Shown one piece after another: positions 55,720 to 64,000 of a stretch of 64,000 nucleotides of DNA. The notes below the pieces were generated by a model that made no database searches, was not told the origin of the DNA, and saw only the letters and a program-made list of their open reading frames with translations. Source of the stretch: Pantoea agglomerans (GTDB lineage Bacteria; Pseudomonadota; Gammaproteobacteria; Enterobacterales; Enterobacteriaceae). Every line of letters begins with the position of its first letter. Position 1 is the first letter of the stretch. Both the position numbers and the translations under genes were made by a program. Location: the NCBI RefSeq assembly GCF_020149765.1, contig NZ_CP083809.1, positions 3,348,001 through 3,412,000 on the forward strand. The letters are read 5' to 3'.

Positions 55720-58700
55720 TTAACCGTTAATCAGCGCGTGCATTTCCTGTACGGAAATCACCTGTTCCGTTGGATCCGCATTCAGCGACATGGCCGTCGC
55801 GAAACCACCGTTCAGCGTGGTGTCGTAGTGCACTTTATACTGCAGCGCGCTGCGACGAATAACGCGCGAATCCTCAATCGCCTGACGACCAGCGGTGGTG
55901 TTGACGATATAGGTATATTCGCCGTTCTTCAGGCGGTCCTGAATATGCGGACGACCTTCATGCACCTTATTCACCAGACGCGGATTGATGCCCGCTTCGC
56001 CCAGCACCACGGCGGTGCCGTGGGTGGCGTCCAGCTCAAAGCCGAACTTAAGCAGCTTGGCCGCCAGATCGACGATGCGTTTCTTATCGCCTTCGCGTAC
56101 CGACAGCAGCGCGCGGCCGCTCTTCTTCATATTGCTCTGAGCGCCCAGCATCGCTTTTGAGAAGGCTTCGGCGAAGGTACGGCCAACGCCCATCACTTCA
56201 CCGGTGGAGCGCATTTCCGGGCCGAGAATCGGATCCACGCCCTGGAATTTGTTGAACGGCAGCACCACCTCTTTTACCGAGTAGTATGGCGGGATCACTT
56301 CCTTTGTGACGCCCTGCTCGGCCAGAGTTTTGCCTGCCATTACGCGCGCCGCCACTTTCGCCAGCGGCACGCCGGTGGCTTTAGAGACAAACGGCACGGT
56401 ACGCGCCGCGCGCGGGTTGACCTCAATCAGGTAAACCTCGTTATCCTTCACCGCGAACTGCACGTTCATCAGGCCGCGCACGTTGAGCTCAAACGCCAGG
56501 CGCTCAACCTGCTGGCGCATCACGTTCTGGATCTCCTGGCTGAGCGTATAGGCGGGCAGCGAACAGGCGGAGTCGCCTGAGTGTACGCCAGCCTGCTCGA
56601 TATGCTCCATGATGCCGCCAATCAGCACGCGTTCACCGTCGCAGATCGCGTCTACGTCAACCTCTACCGCGTCATCCAGGAAGCGGTCCAGCAGCACCGG
56701 CGCGTCGTTGGAGACGGAGACGGCGGTCTGGAAGTAGCGCTTGAGGTCGATCTCGTCGTAGACGATCTCCATCGCGCGGCCGCCCAGCACGTAAGAAGGA
56801 CGCACCACCAGCGGATAGCCGAGGCTGGCTGCTTTCTCGACCGCCTGCTCTAGCGTCGTAACCGTGGCGTTGGCCGGCTGCTTCAGGTTGAGGCGATCGA
56901 CCGCCTGCTGGAAGCGCTCGCGATCTTCGGCGCGGTCGATCGCGTCCGGGCTGGTGCCGATAACCGGCACGCCAGCAGCTTCCAGCGCGCGCGCCAGCTT
57001 CAGCGGCGTCTGGCCGCCGTACTGCACGATCACGCCTTTCGGCTTCTCGATACGCACAATTTCCAGCACGTCTTCCAGCGTAACCGGTTCGAAGTAGAGA
57101 CGGTCGGAGGTATCGTAGTCGGTAGAAACGGTTTCCGGGTTGCAGTTGACCATAATGGTTTCGAAACCATCTTCGCGCAGCGCCAGCGCGGCGTGTACGC
57201 AGCAGTAGTCGAACTCAATGCCCTGCCCGATGCGGTTTGGCCCGCCGCCCAGCACCATAATCTTATCGCGATCCTGATTCGGGTTCGCTTCGCACTCCTC
57301 TTCATAGGTGGAGTACATGTAGGCGGTATCGGTGGCGAACTCGGCGGCACAGGTATCGACGCGCTTATAGACCGGATGCAGGTTGTACTGCTGACGCAGC
57401 TTGCGGATCTCCCCTTCCGAGACGCCCGCCAGCATCGCCAGACGCGCATCGGCGAAGCCTTTACGCTTCAGCGCACGCAGGAACGGCTGGCTCAGGCTGT
57501 TCACCCCTTCGCGCGCCACCTGCTCTTCCAGACGAACCAGCTCCTCAATCTGCACCAGGAACCAGCGGTCAATATTGGTCAGGTTAAAGACGCCATCCAC
57601 CGACATACCGGCGCGGAACGCATCGGCGATATACCAGATACGCTCGGCGCCCGCGTCTTTCAGCTCGCGGCGAATGCGGGTCAGCGCATCGGCATCATCC
57701 AGGTGGACCTTCGGATCGAAGCCGGTTGCGCCAACTTCCAGGCCGCGCAGCGCTTTCTGCATCGACTCCTGGAAGGTACGGCCAATTGCCATCACTTCGC
57801 CTACGGACTTCATCTGCGTGGTCAGACGGTCGTTTGCGCCGGCGAATTTCTCGAAGTTGAAGCGCGGGATCTTGGTGACAACGTAGTCGATAGAGGGCTC
57901 AAACGACGCCGGCGTCAAACCACCGGTAATATCGTTCATCAGCTCGTCCAGCGTGAAGCCGACCGCCAGCTTGGCCGCCACCTTGGCGATCGGGAAGCCG
58001 GTCGCCTTAGAGGCGAGCGCCGAGGAGCGCGAGACGCGCGGGTTCATTTCGATAACAATCAGGCGGCCATCCTTCGGGTTAACCGAGAACTGCACGTTAG
58101 AGCCGCCGGTTTCCACGCCGATTTCACGCAGTACCGCCAGTGAGGCGTTACGCATGATTTGATACTCTTTGTCGGTCAGGGTCTGCGCCGGCGCCACGGT
58201 AATGGAGTCGCCGGTGTGAATGCCCATCGCGTCGAAGTTTTCAATGGAGCAGACGATGATGCAGTTGTCGTTCTTGTCGCGCACCACCTCCATCTCATAC
58301 TCTTTCCAGCCAATCAGCGACTCATCGATCAGCAGCTCGTTGGTCGGCGAGAGGTCCAGACCGCGCTCGCAAATCTCTTCAAACTCTTCGCGGTTGTAGG
58401 CGATGCCGCCGCCGGTGCCGCCCATGGTGAATGAGGGACGAATGATGCAGGGAAAGCCGACATCTTCAGCCACCGCCAGCGCTTCTTCCATGGTATGGGC
58501 GATGCCTGAACGTGCGGTATCCAGCCCGATGCTTTTCATCGCCACGTCAAAACGACGACGATCTTCTGCCTTATCAATGGCATCAGCCGTGGCGCCAATC
58601 ATGGTGACGCCGAACTCTTCCAGCACCCCCTGACGCTCCAGCTCCAGCGCGCAGTTCAGCGCCGTCTGGCCGCCCATGGTCGGCAGCACCGCGTCCGGGC

Positions 58701-58944
58701 GCTCTTTTTCGATAATTTTGCGCACCACTTCCCAGTGAATCGGCTCGATATAGGTCGCATCGGCCATCTCCGGGTCGGTCATAATGGTCGCCGGGTTGGA
58801 GTTCACCAGAATGACGCGGTAGCCCTCTTCGCGCAGCGCCTTACAGGCCTGCGCGCCAGAGTAGTCAAACTCACAGGCCTGGCCGATAACAATCGGGCCT
58901 GCGCCAAGGATCAGGATGGATTTTATATCTGTACGTTTCGGCAT
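55720..58944 (-). CDS. carB: Carbamoyl-phosphate synthase large subunit CarB
   Basis: Makes carbamoyl phosphate for arginine and pyrimidine synthesis from ammonia, bicarbonate and two ATP. It has 1074 residues (E. coli 1073). Two homologous ATP-grasp halves are seen ([22 protein letters not shown] and [18 protein letters not shown]). The C-terminal allosteric domain binds ornithine, UMP and IMP in E. coli. It lies 14 bp downstream of carA and shares its promoters. Confidence 0.98.
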   Translation of the reverse strand: MPKRTDIKSILILGAGPIVIGQACEFDYSGAQACKALREEGYRVILVNSNPATIMTDPEMADATYIEPIHWEVVRKIIEKERPDAVLPTMGGQTALNCALELERQGVLEEFGVTMIGATADAIDKAEDRRRFDVAMKSIGLDTARSGIAHTMEEALAVAEDVGFPCIIRPSFTMGGTGGGIAYNREEFEEICERGLDLSPTNELLIDESLIGWKEYEMEVVRDKNDNCIIVCSIENFDAMGIHTGDSITVAPAQTLTDKEYQIMRNASLAVLREIGVETGGSNVQFSVNPKDGRLIVIEMNPRVSRSSALASKATGFPIAKVAAKLAVGFTLDELMNDITGGLTPASFEPSIDYVVTKIPRFNFEKFAGANDRLTTQMKSVGEVMAIGRTFQESMQKALRGLEVGATGFDPKVHLDDADALTRIRRELKDAGAERIWYIADAFRAGMSVDGVFNLTNIDRWFLVQIEELVRLEEQVAREGVNSLSQPFLRALKRKGFADARLAMLAGVSEGEIRKLRQQYNLHPVYKRVDTCAAEFATDTAYMYSTYEEECEANPNQDRDKIMVLGGGPNRIGQGIEFDYCCVHAALALREDGFETIMVNCNPETVSTDYDTSDRLYFEPVTLEDVLEIVRIEKPKGVIVQYGGQTPLKLARALEAAGVPVIGTSPDAIDRAEDRERFQQAVDRLNLKQPANATVTTLEQAVEKAASLGYPLVVRPSYVLGGRAMEIVYDEIDLKRYFQTAVSVSNDAPVLLDRFLDDAVEVDVDAICDGERVLIGGIMEHIEQAGVHSGDSACSLPAYTLSQEIQNVMRQQVERLAFELNVRGLMNVQFAVKDNEVYLIEVNPRAARTVPFVSKATGVPLAKVAARVMAGKTLAEQGVTKEVIPPYYSVKEVVLPFNKFQGVDPILGPEMRSTGEVMGVGRTFAEAFSKAMLGAQSNMKKSGRALLSVREGDKKRIVDLAAKLLKFGFELDATHGTAVVLGEAGINPRLVNKVHEGRPHIQDRLKNGEYTYIVNTTAGRQAIEDSRVIRRSALQYKVHYDTTLNGGFATAMSLNADPTEQVISVQEMHALING

Positions 58945-58958
58945 TTTCTGGCTCCTGA

Positions 58959-60107
<1,149 letters not shown>

Positions 60108-60117
60108 AACATCCTCC

Positions 60118-60156
60118 AGGGAATAAACAGTCACAATATTTGCATATTAATTCAAA
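60118..60156 (-). promoter_or_regulatory. Tandem ARG boxes (ArgR operator) before carA
   Basis: Two 18-bp ArgR sites on the minus strand separated by 3 bp: TTTGAATTAATATGCAAA (60139-60156) and TGTGACTGTTTATTCCCT (60118-60135). The first contains GAATTAATATGCAAA, the E. coli car box. They overlap promoter P2, so arginine-bound ArgR would block it. Confidence 0.85.
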
Positions 60157-60173
60157 ATTTGGCCCTGAATCAA
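60144..60173 (-). promoter_or_regulatory. carAB promoter P2
   Basis: -35 TTGATT (60168-60173), an 18-bp spacer and -10 TAATAT (60144-60149), which lies inside the first ARG box. This matches the arginine-repressed promoter of E. coli carAB. Confidence 0.65.
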
Positions 60174-60216
60174 GGCAAAAACCGCCTGAGTGGTCGATTT
60201 TTGGCAAATTGCGCGC

Positions 60217-60245
60217 ATTCTAATGATCGCCCTACGGCTTGTCTA
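60217..60245 (-). promoter_or_regulatory. carAB promoter P1
   Basis: -35 TAGACA (60240-60245), a 17-bp spacer and -10 TAGAAT (60217-60222). The initial transcribed region would be AATTTGCC, close to the GTTTGC start of E. coli P1, where UTP-sensitive slippage on the T-run reduces expression. P1 is the pyrimidine-controlled promoter. Confidence 0.7.
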
Positions 60246-60387
60246 CCCTGAAGCGTGATTTTTTATTGGTTTTCGCGTCACTGAGGGATAAAACCAGGAA
60301 TAAGTCGCAAAAAAGCGATCTTAGCGGCGGGAATAAACGGTTGCCTGAGGTAAATAAAATAAAAGCGAGGTGCGGATGCCTTTTTTT

Positions 60388-60403
60388 TTGACCAAATGGT
60401 CAA
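60388..60403. promoter_or_regulatory. RutR-type operator upstream of carAB
   Basis: TTGACCAAATGGTCAA is a perfect match to the published RutR palindrome TTGACCA-N2-TGGTCAA. It lies about 180-195 bp upstream of the predicted P1 start. In E. coli RutR, which senses uracil and thymine, binds near carAB and affects P1. Confidence 0.7.
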
Positions 60404-60491
60404 AAAAGTTCTTTTTTTAACCGCAGCGATAAAGAAAAGATGCTATTTTCTGCCATTTAAACAGGTATGACAATGAAAGGCTTATTTTAGC

Positions 60492-60523
60492 AAAAAAAAC
60501 ATAGGGCGATAACGCTATCGCCC
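60492..60523 (-). terminator. Intrinsic terminator after dapB
   Basis: On the minus strand GGGCGATA-GCGT-TATCGCCC is followed by TATGTTTTTTTT. A second small hairpin (CAATCA/TGATTG, 60528-60548) lies between it and the dapB stop. Confidence 0.85.
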
Positions 60524-60578
60524 TGCTCAATCAATGCTTTACTGATTGAAATAACCACATCACGATGGTTCACAACAT

Positions 60579-61400
<822 letters not shown>

Positions 61401-61557
61401 TCATTCCTGATACAAAACTATGCATGCAAAGCGCAATCAGGTTAACGGTCAGTTAACAGACGCGCCACTACTAATCGGGGATAATTAGAATTTCAGGGTA
61501 GCGCTTACCGATTATCAGTAAAAGCAATTCCGCTGACTGGAACGCATTCCTTAGCCC

Positions 61558-61587
61558 ATAAAAAAGGCCGACTCTCGTCGGCCTTTT
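61558..61587 (-). terminator. Intrinsic terminator after ispH
   Basis: On the minus strand AAAAGGCCGAC-GAGA-GTCGGCCTTTT is followed by TTATG. It ends the ileS-lspA-fkpB-ispH transcript. Confidence 0.85.
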
Positions 61588-61607
61588 AGCAAGCAGATAG
61601 CGCAGAG

Positions 61608-62561
61608 TTACTGCACGTTGCGCACCTCGACGCGCAGCTCTTTCGGCACTTCAAACACGATGTTCTCTTCGCGTCCAATCAGCTCAATGGCCGCTTCGCC
61701 GCCCAGCTCGCGCAGGCGCTGGATCACCTGCTGCACCAGAATATCGGGCGCCGATGCGCCAGCGGTTACGCCGATGCACTTGATGCCTTTCACCCACTCT
61801 TCCTGGATGTCGTCCGCAGAGTCGATCAGCTTCGCCAGCTTGCCGGCGCGCTGCGCCAGCTCTGCCAGGCGATTGGAGTTTGAGGAGTTCTTCGAGCCAA
61901 CCACCAGCACCACTTCCGCATCGCGCGCCAGTACGCGCACCGCTTCCTGCCGGTTGGTGGTGGCGTAGCAGATATCATCTTTGCGCGGGCCGATAATCGC
62001 CGGGAAGCGTGCGCGCAGCGCATCGATCACGTCTGAGGTGTCATCAACCGACAGCGTGGTCTGCGTCATAAAGCAGAGATTGCTCTCATCCTTTACCTGC
62101 AGCTTAAACACATCTTCCGGCGACTCCACCAGATACATGCCGCCGTTGGGGTTGCTGTACTGCCCCATGGTGCCTTCCACTTCTGGATGACCCGCATGGC
62201 CAATCAGGATCGCCTCCACCCCTTTACGGCTGGCGCGGGCCACTTCCATATGGACTTTGGTCACCAGCGGACAGGTGGCGTCGAACAGCATGGTCAGGCT
62301 GCGCGCCTTCGCCTCGGCGCGCACCGCCTGCGATACGCCGTGCGCCGAGAAAATCAGAATGGCGTTATCCGGCACTTCCGCAATCTCTTCGATAAAGATC
62401 GCGCCGCGTTCGCGCAGGCTGTTTACCACGTAGCGGTTATGCACCACCTCATGCCGCACATAGATAGGCGCGCCGTACATTTCCAGCGCACGCTCAACAA
62501 TGCTGATGGCGCGATCGACGCCGGCGCAGAAGCCGCGCGGGTTAGCCAGCAGGATTTGCAT
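61608..62561 (-). CDS. ispH: 4-hydroxy-3-methylbut-2-enyl diphosphate reductase IspH
   Basis: Last step of the MEP isoprenoid pathway, producing IPP and DMAPP for undecaprenyl phosphate and quinones. It has 317 residues (E. coli 316). The three 4Fe-4S ligands are C12 ([12 protein letters not shown]), the Cys in [14 protein letters not shown] and the Cys in [11 protein letters not shown]. The first codons lie within the 3' end of fkpB (20-bp overlap). Confidence 0.97.
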   Translation of the reverse strand: MQILLANPRGFCAGVDRAISIVERALEMYGAPIYVRHEVVHNRYVVNSLRERGAIFIEEIAEVPDNAILIFSAHGVSQAVRAEAKARSLTMLFDATCPLVTKVHMEVARASRKGVEAILIGHAGHPEVEGTMGQYSNPNGGMYLVESPEDVFKLQVKDESNLCFMTQTTLSVDDTSDVIDALRARFPAIIGPRKDDICYATTNRQEAVRVLARDAEVVLVVGSKNSSNSNRLAELAQRAGKLAKLIDSADDIQEEWVKGIKCIGVTAGASAPDILVQQVIQRLRELGGEAAIELIGREENIVFEVPKELRVEVRNVQ

Positions 62562-63012
62562 CGTTTGCCTCCAGCGCCGGATCGATTTCCAGCACGTCGA
62601 TATCGAAGTGAACCTGATGACCGGCCAGCGGATGGTTAAAGTCCACGGTAATAGAATCCCCGGAGATATCGCGGATCACGCCGGGCATCTCGCTGCCGCC
62701 CATGCCGGTAAAGAGCATAATGGCACCGATTTCCGGCTCGCCCGCATTAACAAAGTCGCGGCGCGAGAAGTACTGGATCAGGTCCGGGCTGACGGCACCG
62801 AACGCCGCTTCCGGCTCCAGCGTAAAGGCGTGCTTGTCGCCTGCCTTCAGCCCCAGCAGCTCCTGCTCCAGCGCGGCGGAAAGGCTGCCGTCGCCCAGGC
62901 GGAACAGCGCCGGTTTGCCGGACGCTGCCGTCGACTCTGCGACGGAGCCATCCTCGAGCTTCAGCGTGAAATGCAGCAGCACCGCGCTGTCGCGCTCTAC
63001 AGAGACTGTCAT
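62542..63012 (-). CDS. fkpB: FKBP-type peptidyl-prolyl isomerase FkpB (SlpA)
   Basis: Cytosolic prolyl isomerase and chaperone of the SlyD-like group. It has 156 residues (E. coli 149). The FKBP half starts [18 protein letters not shown]. An inserted IF domain ([21 protein letters not shown]) and [17 protein letters not shown] follow. Seven extra C-terminal residues relative to E. coli read into ispH. It lies between lspA and ispH in a compact operon. Confidence 0.95.
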   Translation of the reverse strand: MTVSVERDSAVLLHFTLKLEDGSVAESTAASGKPALFRLGDGSLSAALEQELLGLKAGDKHAFTLEPEAAFGAVSPDLIQYFSRRDFVNAGEPEIGAIMLFTGMGGSEMPGVIRDISGDSITVDFNHPLAGHQVHFDIDVLEIDPALEANDANPAG

Positions 63013-63015
63013 GTC

Positions 63016-63519
63016 TTACCCTTGTTTTGCCTGTTTGCCAGCGGGGCTGAGAAAGCCCTCCAGCACCACTAACGCGGCACCGATACAGATGCCGCAGTCA
63101 GCGATATTAAAGGTGGCGAAGTGCCAGTCACCGATATAGAAGTCGATAAAGTCGACGACAAATCCGTGCCAGGCACGATCGAACAGGTTGCCCGCCGCGC
63201 CGCCGATAATCAGCGCGTAGGCGATATTAACGATTTTCTGGCTGGCGCGGCTGCGGTACATCATCACCAGCAGAGCCACCACGATAGCGATGGCGATGCC
63301 GGCGAAGAACCAGCGCTGCCAGCCGCCTTTATCCGCCAGGAAGCTGAACGCCGCGCCATAGTTGTGCGCGTAGAACAGGTTGAGGAACGGCATCAGCGGC
63401 TGCGTTTCATGCAGCATCATGTTGTTCATCACCCACTGTTTGCTGGCGAAATCGACCAGGATCACCGCCAGCACCAGCCATACCCAGCGTAAGCCGGTTG
63501 AGAGAATAGGTTTACGCAT
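63016..63519 (-). CDS. lspA: Lipoprotein signal peptidase LspA
   Basis: Inner-membrane aspartyl protease that removes signal peptides from prolipoproteins. It has 167 residues (E. coli 164) and four transmembrane segments. The catalytic aspartates are in [18 protein letters not shown] and [34 protein letters not shown] is the other conserved block. The ATG shares one base with the ileS stop (TGATG), showing coupling. Confidence 0.97.
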   Translation of the reverse strand: MRKPILSTGLRWVWLVLAVILVDFASKQWVMNNMMLHETQPLMPFLNLFYAHNYGAAFSFLADKGGWQRWFFAGIAIAIVVALLVMMYRSRASQKIVNIAYALIIGGAAGNLFDRAWHGFVVDFIDFYIGDWHFATFNIADCGICIGAALVVLEGFLSPAGKQAKQG

Positions 63520-64000
63520 CAGGCAAATTTACGCTCTTCGCCGTTGCCGGCCAGGTTGGTATAACAGCGTCCGCACACGGCAAGATGCTCCGGGTTCTGG
63601 CCGACGTCGGTAGTGTAGTGCCAGCAGCGCGGACATTTCTCGCCTTCCGCTTTATGCAGCGCGATTTTCAGACCTTTTACCAGCTCGCTCTGCTGCGCCT
63701 CTTCGCTTGCCAGCGCGTAGTCCGCCACCGTTGCGCCCGAGGTAAGCAGCACAAAGCGCAGCTCATCGCCCAGCGCCTGCAGCTTCGCCGCCAGCTCCGC
63801 ATCGGCGTAGAGCGTTACCGTGGCTTCCAGCGCGCCGCCGATACGCTTGTCGCTGCGCGCCTGCTCGATAGCTTTGTTGACTTCGCCACGCACCTTCAGC
63901 AGCTCCGCCCAGTAGGCATCGTTCAGTGCCTCATCCGCCGACAGGCCGAACAGGCCGTCATACCACTCTTCGGTAAAGACATACTGCGCGCGTTTGCCCG
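63519..64000 (-). CDS. ileS: Isoleucyl-tRNA synthetase, C-terminal part (5' end outside window)
   Basis: The last 159 residues of the class I synthetase that charges tRNA-Ile. The frame is open to the window edge, so the gene is cut by the window and is not broken. The visible part begins [20 protein letters not shown] and contains the C-terminal zinc motif CPRCWH...CGRC needed for aminoacylation, then ends EERKFA, as in E. coli. A GTG at 63893 is internal and not a start. It heads the lspA-fkpB-ispH operon. Confidence 0.96.
   Translation of the reverse strand, partial: GKRAQYVFTEEWYDGLFGLSADEALNDAYWAELLKVRGEVNKAIEQARSDKRIGGALEATVTLYADAELAAKLQALGDELRFVLLTSGATVADYALASEEAQQSELVKGLKIALHKAEGEKCPRCWHYTTDVGQNPEHLAVCGRCYTNLAGNGEERKFA

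Noticed and set aside
60304..60321. Palindrome TCGCAAAAAAGCGA considered as a PurR box in the carAB control region
   Set aside because: The CGC and GCG half-sites are 6 bp apart, while the PurR consensus needs 8 bp and a central CG.

Overview
The window is ordinary chromosomal core sequence from a member of the Enterobacterales. Almost every gene is full length and closely resembles its E. coli counterpart, and gene order follows the E. coli 0-2.5 minute region (ileS to yacG), reversed. GC-rich codon use, the missing leuO, araBAD-araC and rihC, and a porin/DUF805 pair next to carAB suggest Erwiniaceae (Pantoea/Mixta/Erwinia-like). That family placement is inference. No prophage, insertion sequence, CRISPR array, rRNA or tRNA was seen.

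Region 1 (1-22.2 kb): yacG, then on the minus strand the division and cell wall (dcw) cluster. It is transcribed mraZ-rsmH-ftsL-ftsI-murE-murF-mraY-murD-ftsW-murG-murC-ddlB-ftsQ-ftsA-ftsZ-lpxC, followed by secM-secA and mutT. It makes UDP-MurNAc-pentapeptide and lipid II, the septal synthase and the divisome, plus lipid A (lpxC) and the Sec motor. A canonical promoter with TGGKR repeats (MraZ boxes) precedes mraZ.

Region 2 (22.6-31.7 kb): cra and ilvIH on the minus strand, then divergent leuLABCD with a Leu-codon-rich leader peptide and attenuator. Together these supply valine, leucine and isoleucine synthesis. leuO, which separates the two operons in E. coli, is absent.

Region 3 (31.7-39 kb): setA and an SgrS-type small RNA (minus) divergent from sgrR, then a TPP riboswitch and thiBPQ, then convergent yabI. 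The SgrS region keeps the CUGAGUA seed, while its internal small ORF differs strongly from E. coli SgrT.

Region 4 (39-54.3 kb): polB and rapA-rluA, djlA on the other strand, then lptD-surA-pdxA-rsmA-apaG-apaH. folA converges on apaH, and a DUF805 membrane protein gene follows.

Region 5 (54.3-64 kb, minus strand): a porin, carAB with an elaborate control region (tandem ARG boxes, two promoters, a perfect RutR-type operator), dapB, and the lspA-fkpB-ispH operon downstream of ileS, whose 5' end lies outside the window.

Several starts are set by Shine-Dalgarno position and homology to GTG or TTG: secM, murE, cra, thiB, polB and carA. I found no convincing undescribed system. The most interesting points are the divergent SecM arrest motif, the divergent SgrT-like ORF, the RutR operator at carAB, and the missing leuO.
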